From NCBI GenBank assembly GCA_036557365.1, contig DATBHR010000109.1, forward strand, positions 1 through 64,000: 64,000 nt of DNA, written 5' to 3'. The translations under genes and the position numbers were made by a program. Every line of letters begins with the position of its first letter. Position 1 is the first letter of the stretch. Under the pieces are notes generated by a model, which saw nothing but the letters and a program-made list of their open reading frames with translations, did not search any database and was not told the DNA's origin. Below, in pieces: positions 1 through 8,954 of the stretch. This DNA is from DATKHR01 sp036557365. Lineage in GTDB: Bacteria; Acidobacteriota; Vicinamibacteria; Vicinamibacterales; CAVVIG01.

Positions 1-535
1 CATGTCGATGCGGCGGCTCTTTCACCGCGTCGAGTTCCTGGACGTCGTTGGGCAGGATAATGCACGTGACCGTTCGTTCGACGCGCGCGATACGTACCGC
101 GCGGTCCACCAGGTGGCGGATCTGCAAAGGAGTCGTCGCCATTTCGACGTACTCGCGTGCGACATCCTTGAACAGCGAGATGAGATCCACCTCCTGCTGG
201 TACTCTCCGCCCATTGCAGAGCGCGGGGACTGTCCCACGATCGCGACGACCGGCTGGTGATCCATCTTCGCGTCGTACAAGCCGTTCAGCAGGTGAATCG
301 CGCCCGGACCCGACGTCGCGACGCACACGCCGACCTGTCCCGTGAACTTCGCGTGCGCGCACGCCATGAACGCCGCCATCTCTTCGTGGCGTGTCTGGAT
401 GAACTGGATCCGGTCCTTGGCGCGGTCGAGCGCACCGAGGATGCCGTTGATGCCGTCACCCGGAAATCCGTACAGCCGTTTGATGTCCCATTCCAGAAGT
501 CGTTCGAGAAGAAAGTCGGCAACGGTCTCAGCCAT
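1..535 (-). CDS. TPP-dependent enzyme (pyruvate oxidase / acetolactate synthase-like), partial
   Basis: The gene starts at the ATG whose complement is 533-535 and runs leftward off the window, so only the first 178 residues are seen out of about 550-600 expected. The visible part is the N-terminal pyrimidine-binding domain of the thiamine pyrophosphate family. It has the early FPGDGINGI segment, the activating glutamate in RHEEMAAFM (about residue 51) and the conserved ATSGPGAIHLLNGLYDAK and VAIVGQ stretches. Such proteins decarboxylate 2-oxo acids in the cytosol; PoxB-like oxidases use FAD as well. The C-terminal half that would separate pyruvate oxidase from related decarboxylases is missing, so the substrate cannot be given. 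It diverges from the SDR gene at 714. Confidence 0.85.
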   Translation of the reverse strand, partial: MAETVADFLLERLLEWDIKRLYGFPGDGINGILGALDRAKDRIQFIQTRHEEMAAFMACAHAKFTGQVGVCVATSGPGAIHLLNGLYDAKMDHQPVVAIVGQSPRSAMGGEYQQEVDLISLFKDVAREYVEMATTPLQIRHLVDRAVRIARVERTVTCIILPNDVQELDAVKEPPHRH

Positions 536-713
536 GAGATCCCCAGTTGACTTCGATTCAAACCGCGTTCCGCGCGCCTCGCTAAAGGTTTCGTAATGTC
601 TCTCCGCTTGCATCAGAAACATCACGTCGTGCGCGAGCGAGAGCCAGCGCGAGCATCAGACACAAACGGACGAGGTGTTCGGCATCACGTCCAGATCGTT
701 GGGTGATGAATCG

Positions 714-1784
714 ATGGATGAGCAACAGAAACAGCTGACGGTGGTGATTACCGGCGCATCCGCCGGCGTCGGACGCGCAGCCGCCGCTGCGTTCGCGGCG
801 CGTGGCGCGTCGATCGGTCTCGTCGCGCGCGGACGCGCCGGTCTCGAGGCCGCGAAGCGAGACGTCGAATCCGCAGGCGGCCGCGCCGTTGTGGCCATTG
901 CCGACGTCGCAGACGCCGCTCAGGTCGAAGCCGCCGCCGAAGAAATCGAGCGTCAGCTCGGCCCTATCGACGTCTGGGTCAACAATGCGATGGCCAGCGT
1001 CTTCTCACCGATCAGGGAGATGACGCCCGACGAGTTCAAACGAGTGACGGAGGTGACGTACCTCGGAGTGGTCTACGGCACTCTGGCGGCCCTCCGGCGG
1101 ATGCTGCCGCGAAACCGCGGCGCGATCGTCCAGGTGGGATCGGCGCTCGCCTATCGCGGCATTCCGCTGCAGGCGGCGTACTGCGGTGCGAAGCACGCCA
1201 TCCAGGGGTTCTGCGACTCGCTCCGCGCCGAGCTGCTCCACGACCGAAACGCCGTTCACGTCACGATGGTGCAGCTGCCGGCGATGAACACGCCGCAGTT
1301 CGACTGGGTGAAGAGCCGGCTCCGCGGTCGAGCGCAGCCGGTGCCGCCTATCTATCAGCCCGACGTGGCAGCACGCGCCATCGTCTGGGCCAGCGAGCAC
1401 CGCCGGCGCGAGGTCTACGTCGGCTTCTCAACCGACGTCGCGATCATCGGGAACAAAGCCGCACCCGGACTCGGCGACTGGTACCTGGCGAGAAACGGAT
1501 ACGAGTCGCAGCAGACGAGCGAGCCCGAAGATCCCGATCGTCCGAACAACCTCTGGCATCCGGTCGACGACGACCGCGATTTCGGCGCGCACGGACGATT
1601 CGATTCGCGCGCGCGGCCGGGCAGCCTGCAGACGTGGTGGACGGAACATCGTGCGACGACGATCGCCGGCGCGCTCGCGTCCGCGGCAACGATCTTTGCG
1701 GCGCGAAGCCTTGTCCGCACACGCTCGCGGCGCTCACGCCGCGTGCCGCCGATCGGTCGTTTTCAGTCGCGCTCACGCCGATAG
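714..1784 (+). CDS. SDR-family oxidoreductase with C-terminal extension
   Basis: This is a 356-residue short-chain dehydrogenase/reductase. The Rossmann cofactor motif TGASAGVG lies near residue 15, followed by the NNA segment and the catalytic Ser and YxxxK in GSALAYRG and YCGAK, so the NAD(P)-dependent core looks complete. After about residue 250 there is an extra 100-residue tail. It ends in a hydrophobic segment (TTIAGALASAATIFAARSL) and an Arg-rich end, which could anchor the enzyme at the membrane. ATG 714 is preferred; an in-frame GTG at 675 would add 13 residues. The 3' end overlaps the convergent pyrophosphatase gene by 22 bases. The substrate is unknown. Confidence 0.88.
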   Translation: MDEQQKQLTVVITGASAGVGRAAAAAFAARGASIGLVARGRAGLEAAKRDVESAGGRAVVAIADVADAAQVEAAAEEIERQLGPIDVWVNNAMASVFSPIREMTPDEFKRVTEVTYLGVVYGTLAALRRMLPRNRGAIVQVGSALAYRGIPLQAAYCGAKHAIQGFCDSLRAELLHDRNAVHVTMVQLPAMNTPQFDWVKSRLRGRAQPVPPIYQPDVAARAIVWASEHRRREVYVGFSTDVAIIGNKAAPGLGDWYLARNGYESQQTSEPEDPDRPNNLWHPVDDDRDFGAHGRFDSRARPGSLQTWWTEHRATTIAGALASAATIFAARSLVRTRSRRSRRVPPIGRFQSRSRR

Positions 1785-2314
1785 GCGCGCATGCCGACTT
1801 TCAGAAGCGCGAGCGCTTTTCGGCGCCCTGACGTCGCCGTGACGCGAAACGTCTTGCCGCGCTGGCGGTTGTAGGAAATGAAAAACGCCTCGACCTGCGA
1901 CAGCAGCGTCTCGCTCACCTCGTCGATCGACGTGATGTCGCTGTGCTGGTATGTGTGAATGGCGACGCCGAGGAGCCGGTCGTTCCGCTCCTTCTTGCCG
2001 TCTTCGGTCTGCTCGGCGGCGATGACGCCGATGAGCCGGACGTCGACCAGGCAGCCGACATGCGCTGGGGCGTCCATCAGCACGAGGACGTCGACCGGAT
2101 CGCCGTCTTGGCCAAGCGTCGAGGGAATGAATCCAAAGTCGAACGGAAACATCATCCCTTCGGGCAGCAGTCCGCTGAGCTTGAACAGACCGGTTTCGCG
2201 ATCGTATGCAAACTTGTTCCGGAATCCCTTGGGAGTTTCGATGATGGCGCGGCACGTCGCCGCCTTCTTGTTCAACTGGTTCGGCAGCGCGCTCAGGTCG
2301 GCGATGTGCTTCAT
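1763..2314 (-). CDS. ppa: Family I inorganic pyrophosphatase
   Basis: This 183-residue protein has the signature GQDGDPVDVLVLMD, which contains the metal-binding DxDPxD core of soluble family I pyrophosphatases, and the upstream FAYDRETG segment. The family hydrolyses pyrophosphate to phosphate with Mg2+ in the cytosol, pulling biosynthetic reactions forward. The Lys/Arg-rich C-terminus is a little unusual. The start at 2314 gives the usual N-terminal length; an upstream in-frame start at 2371 is possible. The last 22 bases overlap the convergent SDR gene, so the two mRNAs would be antisense to each other there. Confidence 0.9.
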   Translation of the reverse strand: MKHIADLSALPNQLNKKAATCRAIIETPKGFRNKFAYDRETGLFKLSGLLPEGMMFPFDFGFIPSTLGQDGDPVDVLVLMDAPAHVGCLVDVRLIGVIAAEQTEDGKKERNDRLLGVAIHTYQHSDITSIDEVSETLLSQVEAFFISYNRQRGKTFRVTATSGRRKALALLKVGMRAYRRERD

Positions 2315-2421
2315 GGTCACGCGCGAACTCGCGATACGTTGACGCGGGTCATCGAGCATGACGTGTACCAATCACATCGTGTTCGGCGACCTCAAGCACA
2401 TCGCTTGCATGTGAACGCCGC

Positions 2422-3366
2422 GTGAGCACTCAGCAATCCCGCCACAAGCCGATCGATCGCCGCCCCTTCGGACGACATGCGGACATCGTGTCGATCATCG
2501 GTCTCGGCGGCTACCATCTCGGATCCGCCAGGACCATCACGGAGGCCGTGCGCATCGTTCACGAAGCGATCGACGCCGGCATCAACTTCCTCGACAACGC
2601 CTGGGAATATCACGACGGAGAGAGCGAGTCGCGGATGGGCCGCGCGATCGCCGATCGGCGCGAGGGCGTCTTCCTGATGACCAAGGTCTGCACGCATGGA
2701 CGCGATGCGCGCGTCGCGATGCGGCAGCTCGAGCAGTCGCTCCGCCGTTTGCGCACGGATCACCTGGATCTCTGGCAGATTCACGAGTGTGTGTACGACA
2801 ACGATCCCGACCGTCATTTCGCGAAAGGCGGGGTCGTCGAGGCGCTCGTGCGCGCGAAGCAGCAGGGCAAGGTCAGGTATGTCGGCTTCACCGGACACAA
2901 GGACCCCGCGATCCACCTGCGCATGCTGTCGTTCGGCTTTCCCTTCGATGCCTGTCAACTGCCGCTCAACGGTCTCGATGCCACCTTCCGTAGTTTCCAG
3001 TCGCTCGTGCTTCCAGAGCTCGCCAGGCAGCGAATCGCCGCAATCGGCATGAAGAGCCTCGGCGGTGACGGCCGGATCATCTCGAAGAAAGCAGCTCGAG
3101 TTGACGAAGCGCTGCGATACGCGATGAGCCTGCCCGTATGCACGACGGTTTCAGGTATCGATTCCCTACAGGTGCTGCGACAGAACGTCAGGATCGCGCG
3201 CGCGTTCTTACCGATGAGTGCGCGCGAGCGTGCGCGATACGAACGGCGCCTGTCTGGCGTTGCTGAGGATGGTCGGTTCGAGCTGTACAAGACGAGCGCC
3301 GAACAGGAAGGCGACGTCGGCCGCCGGCAGCACGGGTTCCCCTCTCAGGAAGAACTCGCGCTCTGA
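2422..3366 (+). CDS. Aldo/keto reductase
   Basis: A 314-residue (alpha/beta)8-barrel oxidoreductase of the AKR superfamily starting at GTG 2422. All four catalytic residues can be placed: Asp and Tyr in FLDNAWEYHDGE, Lys in MTKVCTHG and His in LDLWQIHE. The later IGMKSLGG segment fits the NADPH site. It should reduce carbonyl substrates with NADPH in the cytosol; the natural substrate cannot be read from sequence. The long polar C-terminal tail after the barrel (EQEGDVGRRQHGFP) is typical of the ferredoxin-less AKR proteins common in soil bacteria. The gene ends just before a GC-rich hairpin. Confidence 0.9.
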   Translation: MSTQQSRHKPIDRRPFGRHADIVSIIGLGGYHLGSARTITEAVRIVHEAIDAGINFLDNAWEYHDGESESRMGRAIADRREGVFLMTKVCTHGRDARVAMRQLEQSLRRLRTDHLDLWQIHECVYDNDPDRHFAKGGVVEALVRAKQQGKVRYVGFTGHKDPAIHLRMLSFGFPFDACQLPLNGLDATFRSFQSLVLPELARQRIAAIGMKSLGGDGRIISKKAARVDEALRYAMSLPVCTTVSGIDSLQVLRQNVRIARAFLPMSARERARYERRLSGVAEDGRFELYKTSAEQEGDVGRRQHGFPSQEELAL

Positions 3367-3404
3367 CGCAGCGAATGGGAGCGGGGATGGACAGGTGAGA
3401 ACCC

Positions 3405-3429
3405 GGGCGCCCGCACCCTGCGGGCGCCC
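3405..3429. terminator. Bidirectional GC-rich hairpin between convergent genes
   Basis: A perfect 10-bp inverted repeat (GGGCGCCCGC and its complement) with a 5-base loop lies between the converging ends of the aldo/keto reductase (3366) and the DUF892 gene (3439). It lacks a clear T-tract on either side, so it may act as a Rho-assisted or U-less terminator. Confidence 0.7.
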
Positions 3430-3438
3430 TGATCACAT

Positions 3439-3996
3439 CTACTTCCGCCGTTTCGACGAGGCGCCCGCCATCGCCGTTTCACGCTCGCCGCCCGGGTGGG
3501 CCACCTTCGCGGCTTGACGATTGATTCCGCCATCGGCCAGCGTCGACAGCTTCTTGTCCGCGGCCTTTTCGTCCTGCAGGTTCCGCTGCAGCAACCCGAC
3601 CGCTTCGTTGTGCCCCATGACTTCGGCCCACGCGATGAGCGTCCCGTAGGCGCCGATCTCGTAATGTTCGGCGCGCTGGCCTGCGGCGATCAGGCACGCA
3701 TCCATCGCGGATTCCTCGAAGTCCTCCTGCATGATCGACTTGCCTTCTTCGATGATGCCGGCGATTCCTTCGCAGTGCTTGCCGCGCGCCTTCTCCTCGA
3801 GGCCCTCGAAGATCAGTTCGATGCGCTCGACATGCGTGCGTGTTTCTTCGAGGTGCGATTCGAATGCATCGCGCAGCTGCGACGAGCTCGCCGCCTTCGC
3901 GAGCTTCGGCAACGCTTTGGTCAGCTGTTTCTCAGCGTCGTACAAATCGCGCAGTTCGTCCAGAAATGCGTCGTGAAGCGTTCCAGTCTCAGCCAT
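3439..3996 (-). CDS. DUF892 ferritin-like protein (YciF/YciE family)
   Basis: A 185-residue all-helical protein matching the DUF892/YciF ferritin-like family. The N-terminal FLDELRDLYDAEKQL segment, the middle ESHLEETRTHVERIE helix and the later AEHYEIGAYGTLIAWAE helix supply Glu/His ligands for a probable di-iron centre. Members are usually induced by general or osmotic stress, but their biochemical role is not settled. The Lys/Arg-rich C-terminal tail (GASSKRRK) could bind nucleic acid. ATG 3996 is chosen over the ATG two codons upstream because it matches the usual MAET-type start. The gene converges on the aldo/keto reductase with a hairpin between them. Confidence 0.88.
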   Translation of the reverse strand: MAETGTLHDAFLDELRDLYDAEKQLTKALPKLAKAASSSQLRDAFESHLEETRTHVERIELIFEGLEEKARGKHCEGIAGIIEEGKSIMQEDFEESAMDACLIAAGQRAEHYEIGAYGTLIAWAEVMGHNEAVGLLQRNLQDEKAADKKLSTLADGGINRQAAKVAHPGGERETAMAGASSKRRK

Positions 3997-4085
3997 GTGC
4001 AATCCTCTCCCGTTCGCGACGACTGCAAGACAACGGCCGGTCGAACGCTCTTGAAGTACTCGTCCATTTCAGTTGTGATGGATTC

Positions 4086-4829
4086 ATGTTCAGCCAGCAG
4101 GATCGCGACCGCGCGTACGAGCACGTTCTCGCCTGGGCCACGTCCGACCCGCGCGTCGTCGCCGGCGCAGTGGTGGGCTCGCTCGCGGACCATCCGGGCG
4201 ATCGATTCTCCGATCTCGATCTCTCGTTCGGTGTGCGCGACGATGTACCGGTCGTCCACGTACTCGAGGATTGGTCGATGAGGCTCAGGAACGAATTCGA
4301 CGCCGCTCACCTGTTCGATTTGCAGAGCGGCGCAGCGCTGTATCGCGTCTTCCTCCTGCGCGGCTGTCTGCAACTCGACCTTTCGTTCGCGCCTGCCGCA
4401 CACTTTGGGGCGCTCGGTCCACACTTTCGGCTGTTGTTTGGCGCAGCAGTGGAGAAACCGCTTCCACACCCGCCGGCGCCGTCGCACCTCTTCGGGTACG
4501 GCGTCCACCATGCCGTGCGCGCCCGCGTCTGCATCGCTCGAGCACGGTACTGGCAGGCCGAATACTGGATCAGCGCCGTCCGCGATCACGCGCTGACGAT
4601 GGGCTGTGTGCGCTTGGCGCTGCCGGCGCACTATGGAAAAGGATTCGACGAGCTGCCCGACGCGCTGCGCGCGCTCGCGGCAGGCGCCCTCGTTCGTTCG
4701 CTCGAGCCGGCGGACCTCCTCGACGCGCTGCATCGAGCGACGGAGCTGCTGCTGTCCGAAGGAGCTGCCACCTCCGTGTGTCAGCCTCATCTCGCTGAAC
4801 GTGTCCGCGAGTTCGTCCTGATGGCGTGA
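4086..4829 (+). CDS. Nucleotidyltransferase-fold protein
   Basis: A 247-residue protein with the minimal nucleotidyltransferase signature: Gly-Ser in VVGSLADH, then the metal-binding pair in FSDLDLSFGV about ten residues later, and a third acidic residue in LQLDLSFAPA. The rest is mostly helical and resembles the aminoglycoside-nucleotidyltransferase-like group (nucleotidyl transfer to a small molecule), but the acceptor is unknown. ATG 4086 gives a normal N-terminus just before the catalytic domain; the longer open frame upstream is antisense to the DUF892 gene. It is isolated, with no obvious operon partner. Confidence 0.7.
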   Translation: MFSQQDRDRAYEHVLAWATSDPRVVAGAVVGSLADHPGDRFSDLDLSFGVRDDVPVVHVLEDWSMRLRNEFDAAHLFDLQSGAALYRVFLLRGCLQLDLSFAPAAHFGALGPHFRLLFGAAVEKPLPHPPAPSHLFGYGVHHAVRARVCIARARYWQAEYWISAVRDHALTMGCVRLALPAHYGKGFDELPDALRALAAGALVRSLEPADLLDALHRATELLLSEGAATSVCQPHLAERVREFVLMA

Positions 4830-4838
4830 TCGTCCGTA

Positions 4839-5201
4839 TCAGCGCTCAGCCGGTCGCACGTACACGTACGCGATCCGATCGTCGACCGCCTTCAGCGCCG
4901 CGGTTATCTCGCGCATGGAGCGTCGAAGATCGGACACGCGCATGCCGTCCGTGAAGCTGAGGGTCAACGCCACCATGACCACGCGCGGTCCCAGATGCCG
5001 CGTGGCGATGTCGTGGACGCGGGATATCCGTTCGTCGGAGTCGAGCGACCTCCGCAGCTCCTCCAACACGCGAGGGGCGACGGCCTCGCCCGCAAGGAGG
5101 CTGCGCGTCTCGTTCGCCATCACGAAGGAGACGACGACCAGCAGCAGGCCAATGAGTTCTGCCAGATCTTCGAGCAGCGTCGCGAAGAGGCTCGGATCGG
5201 G
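4839..5201 (-). pseudogene. Remnant of a CDF-family cation transporter (C-terminal part)
   Basis: The open frame from ATG 5123 encodes 94 residues matching the cytosolic C-terminal dimerisation domain of cation diffusion facilitators (DIATRHLGPRVVMVALTLSF). Reading further upstream in the same frame to a TGA at 5202-5204 gives DPSLFATLLEDLAELIGLLL and VVVSFVMANETRSLLAGE. These resemble the region around the last two transmembrane helices of CDF exporters, but with the loop between them missing. The N-terminal four helices with the metal-binding Asp/His sites are absent. It therefore looks like a deletion remnant rather than a working Zn/Fe exporter; a small soluble domain protein remains possible. 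Confidence 0.6.
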
Positions 5202-5305
5202 TCACGCAGATCCCCCTCGAGGCGAGACGTTGGAGCTCGAGCAAGATCAACGCCGCGTCGGCACCCGCCTTGCGACGGAATCGCCACAGTGGAGGTATCC
5301 GAATC

Positions 5306-5896
5306 ATGATCGCAGGGAACACAACGATGGCGATCGCAGTCGCGTTTGCATTTGCGACGGGGCTGTCTGCGCAGCAGCCGACTTCGACGCCTGCGACGCC
5401 GCGGACGAGCGGACAGACTCATCATGCAACCGAGGCGAAAGCAGCCGACCACACATTCGTCGAGAAGATGGCGCACGGCGGAATGGCCGAAGTCGAGCTC
5501 GGAAAGCTTGCGACGAAGAACGGCGGGAGCGACGCGGTCAAGGCGTTCGGCCAGCGGATGGTCGACGATCACGGCAAGGCTGGCGACGAGCTGAAGACCA
5601 TCGCCGAGCGGAAGAACATCGCGTGGCCGACGAGCCTCGATTCGAAGAGCCAGGCGCTGCACGACAAGCTGGCCGCGCTCAACGGCGACACGTTCGATCG
5701 CGCGTATGCGAAGGCGATGATCGCGGATCACAAGGAAGACGCTGCTGAGCTCCGTGCCGAATCGAAGTCAGGGAAAGATCCTGACGTGAAAGCCTGGGCG
5801 GCGAAGACGCTCCCCGTCGTCGAGAGCCACTGGAGCCAGGCGGAGAAAATGAATCCGGCGGCAGTTGGAACCTCCGGAAAAAAGTCGCGGCCGTAG
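5306..5896 (+). CDS. DUF4142 secreted ferritin-like protein
   Basis: A 196-residue protein with an N-terminal signal peptide (MIAGNTTMAIAVAFAFATG, cleavage near LSAQQ) followed by a DUF4142 helical domain (about residues 50-185). The repeated His/Asp/Glu pattern fits this family: FVEKMAHGGMAEVELGKLA, RMVDDHGKA, MIADHKEDA and VESHW. DUF4142 proteins are periplasmic or outer-envelope helical bundles of unknown role. The start at 5306 is supported by GGAGG at 5291-5295, ten bases upstream. It diverges from the CDF remnant. Confidence 0.88.
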   Translation: MIAGNTTMAIAVAFAFATGLSAQQPTSTPATPRTSGQTHHATEAKAADHTFVEKMAHGGMAEVELGKLATKNGGSDAVKAFGQRMVDDHGKAGDELKTIAERKNIAWPTSLDSKSQALHDKLAALNGDTFDRAYAKAMIADHKEDAAELRAESKSGKDPDVKAWAAKTLPVVESHWSQAEKMNPAAVGTSGKKSRP

Positions 5897-6049
5897 TCTG
5901 GCAAAACGTACATCTCCCACGATCTCGTACGCGCGTCCGGCCGCTGTGCTTGAGGGCCGGGCGCGCCGCATCATACTTTCCGGATGGTTGGGCCGACGGT
6001 TGCATCCCGGTAAGCATGGCTCGTCAAGAGCATCACCGGAGAGGTATCC

Positions 6050-6508
6050 ATGAGACGTGAACCACGAGACCTCGTCAATCGTGCGTCAGCACATCGAACG
6101 CCGTGGTCGGAAACAGTCCCGCAGTTGATCGGCCGCGCGGTGTTCGGCGGCTACTTCGTGTTCAGCGGCTTGAACCACTTCGCCAACCTCAGGTCCACTG
6201 CCGGATACGCGCGCGCGAAGAGCGTCCCGCTCGCGCCGCTCGCCGTGGGCACCACAGGCGCCATGTTGATTCTTGGAGGGCTGAGCGTGCTCGTCGGCTA
6301 CAGGCCGAAGGTCGGTTCGGCTCTGCTGATCGGTTTCCTCGCCGGCGTCTCGCCGACCATGCATGGATTCTGGAACGACGAGAATCCGAAGGAGCGCGAG
6401 GCCGACATGATCAACTTCACGAAGAACGTCGCGCTCGCGGGCGCCGCGATGCTGGCGGCGGGTTCGCCGGAGCCGTGGCCCGTCTCCGCCGCTCACCCGG
6501 CGAGATAG
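6050..6508 (+). CDS. DoxX-family membrane protein
   Basis: A 152-residue integral membrane protein of the DoxX type. It has four hydrophobic helices, with the first containing GRAVFGGYFVFSGLNHF, typical of the family. Helix two (VGTTGAMLILGGLSVLVGY) and helix three (ALLIGFLAGVSPTMHGFW) follow, then a last one near the C-terminus. DoxX homologues act near respiratory or thiol-redox systems, though most are uncharacterised. A purine-rich GGAGAGG sits six bases before the ATG. The gene converges on the ADOP permease gene with only nine bases between them. Confidence 0.85.
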   Translation: MRREPRDLVNRASAHRTPWSETVPQLIGRAVFGGYFVFSGLNHFANLRSTAGYARAKSVPLAPLAVGTTGAMLILGGLSVLVGYRPKVGSALLIGFLAGVSPTMHGFWNDENPKEREADMINFTKNVALAGAAMLAAGSPEPWPVSAAHPAR

Positions 6509-6517
6509 GCACGACGC

Positions 6518-8941
6518 TCACTCCGCACGAAGCGCGTCCATTGGATCGATCACCGTCGCTCGCCGCGCCGGTACCACACAGGCGACCAGCGCCGCGAGCC
6601 CGAGCACGGTGACCGTGACGGCGAGAAGCAGCGGATTGTGCGCCGAGATCTCGTACAGCTGCGACGCGATCAACCGGCCGATCGCCAGCGCCGCCGCGAC
6701 CCCTGCAATCAGACCCGCGACGACGGGACGCATCCCCTGGTCGACGACGAGGCGCAAGACGTCACGGGTCTGCGCGCCGAACGCCATCCGGACGCCGATT
6801 TCGCCGGTCCGTTGCTCGACGGTGTACGCGACCGCCCCGTACACGCCCACCGTGGCGAGCACCAGCGCGACGAACGCGAAGATTCCCAGCAGGCACATCA
6901 TCAACCGCGCCTGACCCAGCGCCTGCGCGACGACGGCGTCCATCGTCCGCGGCCGCGAGATCGCGATGCCGGGATCGACGGTGCCGATCGCCGACTGCAC
7001 GAGGCGCGAGACGACGTTGACTTCGAGAGGGCTGCGGACGGTGATGGAGACGAACGGGAAGTTCTCCTGCGCCCACGGCCGGTAGAACTCCATGTCCGGC
7101 GGTTGGGCCACGCGCTGCGACCGCACGTCGCCGACAATGCCGACGATGACTGCCGGAGTTCCGGCGCTCGTGACCATCAGCGTCTTGCCGACCGGATTCT
7201 CGTTGGGGAACACCTTCTTCGCCCCGGCCTCGCTGATGAGCACCACCTGCTGTCGATCGGACAGATCGTGATCGTCGAACTCGCGCCCGGACAGTACCGG
7301 AATCCCCCAGGTCTTGAAATATCCCGGCGCGACGTCGTGGCCCGGCGCAGCGGAGCGCTGGTCCACCGGCGGAAGCGGCACGTCACCGCGCGCGTACAGT
7401 GTTCGTCCGCCGCCGTTCAGCGGAATGTCGCCGCTCACGCCCGCGCGTTCGAGTCCCGGGACGCTTCGCATCGCGGCGAGCGCCCGCTCGACGAATCGCT
7501 GACGCGCATCGAGATCGCCGTAGCGCGCCTGAGGCAGCGTGACGAACCCGACCCACACGTGCTGCGGATCGAACCCGAGATTCTGCTGGCTCAATCGAAC
7601 GAAGCTGATGATCAGGAGCGACGCGCCTGAGAGGAGCGCGACGGAAAGCGCCACCTGCGCGCCGACGAGCACCGCGCGGAACCGATGCTGCCGCCGGCTG
7701 CCGCTCGTGCCCCGCGCGCCTTCCTTCAGGCCCTCCAGCAGATCCACGCGCGATCCTTGCAGCGCCGGATACATGCCCATCACGAAGCCGGTCACGAGCG
7801 ACAGCGCCGTCATGAAACCAAGCACCGGCATCGAGAGCTCGAGGGCGTAATCGGGTTCGAGCGGCAGAAAATTCGCCGCCATGCGCGGGACCAGCGGAAC
7901 CAGCCGCCAGGCGAGCACCGCACCAGCGATTCCCGCGAGCACGCTGACGAGGAGGCTTTCGAACATGAACAGTCGAAGGACGCTCAGGCGCGAGGAGCCG
8001 AGCGCCAGCCGGACCGCAATCTCGCGGCGTCGGCCGCTGAAGCGCGCGAGCAGCAGGTTCGCCACGTTGCTGCACGCGATCAGCAGGACGAAACTGACCG
8101 CCGCGAACAGCGTCGCGAACGCCGGGCGCAGATTGCCGGTGACGTCTTCCGGCAGCGCCTTGATCGAGGTCGCTACGGTGCGATCGATGTTGTTGGGATA
8201 CTGCGTCGCGTAGCCCTGGTCCAGCGCCGGCAACGCCGCACGGGCCTGTTCGATGGAGACGCCCGGCTTCAGCCGGCCGATGACGCGCAGGAAGCCGGTG
8301 CCGCGCATCATGCGGTCGTAGGAAAACCCGGGAATGGCGAAGGGCTTCGTCGTCCACACCTCGGCGGCGGGATTGCTGCCGAACCACGCCGCGGGTTGAT
8401 TCGGCAGGACGCCGACGATCGTGTGCGACATCCCGTCGAGCGTGATGCTTCGCCCGATGACGTTCGGATCGCCGTCCAGGCGCTGTTGCCAGAATGAATC
8501 GGTCACGAGCGCGACGTCGGCGTTCTCCTCTTCCTCCGCACGGAAGAGACGACCGCGGATCGGCCGGACGTCGAGCAGATCGAAATAGTTCGTCGTCAGT
8601 TTGCCGCCGAAGATCTGGATGGGATCACCGAGCCCCGTCAGCGTGAAGGCATTGAAGCTCTCGGCGGCGTACTCGCTGAAGATCGTCTGGCCTTCGCGGT
8701 ACTGCTTGAAGCGCGGCGCCGACAGCGGCGCCTCGACGAGGCCGCGGTCCTTCGCGTTGGCGAACATGTGAACGACCCGGCCCGACTCGTGGAACGGCAG
8801 GCCGCGCAGGAACAAATCGTCGATGACGCTGAAGATCGCGGTGTTGAGACCGATACCGAGCGCCAGCGTCAACAGGGCGAGGAGCGTGAACACCGGAGAC
8901 TTCAGCAGCTGGCGGCACGCGAAGCGGACGTCGGTCATCAT
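6518..8941 (-). CDS. ADOP-type ABC transporter permease (MacB/FtsX-like)
   Basis: An 807-residue permease with the duplicated MacB/FtsX layout. The N-terminal helix (FTLLALLTLALGIGLNTAIF) is followed by a MacB-like periplasmic core, three helices around residues 270-400, a second N-terminal-type helix (GAQVALSVALLSGASLLII), a second periplasmic core, and three C-terminal helices ending in the usual PARRATVIDPMDALRAE. This full-length duplicated form without a fused or adjacent ATPase is the 'acidobacterial duplicated orphan permease' type. A partner ATPase must come from elsewhere. What it exports, or whether it is a mechanotransmitter like MacB, cannot be said. Confidence 0.9.
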   Translation of the reverse strand: MMTDVRFACRQLLKSPVFTLLALLTLALGIGLNTAIFSVIDDLFLRGLPFHESGRVVHMFANAKDRGLVEAPLSAPRFKQYREGQTIFSEYAAESFNAFTLTGLGDPIQIFGGKLTTNYFDLLDVRPIRGRLFRAEEEENADVALVTDSFWQQRLDGDPNVIGRSITLDGMSHTIVGVLPNQPAAWFGSNPAAEVWTTKPFAIPGFSYDRMMRGTGFLRVIGRLKPGVSIEQARAALPALDQGYATQYPNNIDRTVATSIKALPEDVTGNLRPAFATLFAAVSFVLLIACSNVANLLLARFSGRRREIAVRLALGSSRLSVLRLFMFESLLVSVLAGIAGAVLAWRLVPLVPRMAANFLPLEPDYALELSMPVLGFMTALSLVTGFVMGMYPALQGSRVDLLEGLKEGARGTSGSRRQHRFRAVLVGAQVALSVALLSGASLLIISFVRLSQQNLGFDPQHVWVGFVTLPQARYGDLDARQRFVERALAAMRSVPGLERAGVSGDIPLNGGGRTLYARGDVPLPPVDQRSAAPGHDVAPGYFKTWGIPVLSGREFDDHDLSDRQQVVLISEAGAKKVFPNENPVGKTLMVTSAGTPAVIVGIVGDVRSQRVAQPPDMEFYRPWAQENFPFVSITVRSPLEVNVVSRLVQSAIGTVDPGIAISRPRTMDAVVAQALGQARLMMCLLGIFAFVALVLATVGVYGAVAYTVEQRTGEIGVRMAFGAQTRDVLRLVVDQGMRPVVAGLIAGVAAALAIGRLIASQLYEISAHNPLLLAVTVTVLGLAALVACVVPARRATVIDPMDALRAE

Positions 8942-8954
8942 GGTGGGCTAGCCG

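Noticed and set aside
2..550. Long plus-strand open frame at the left edge
   Set aside because: It is antisense to the TPP enzyme, with Arg/His/Asp-rich unnatural composition.
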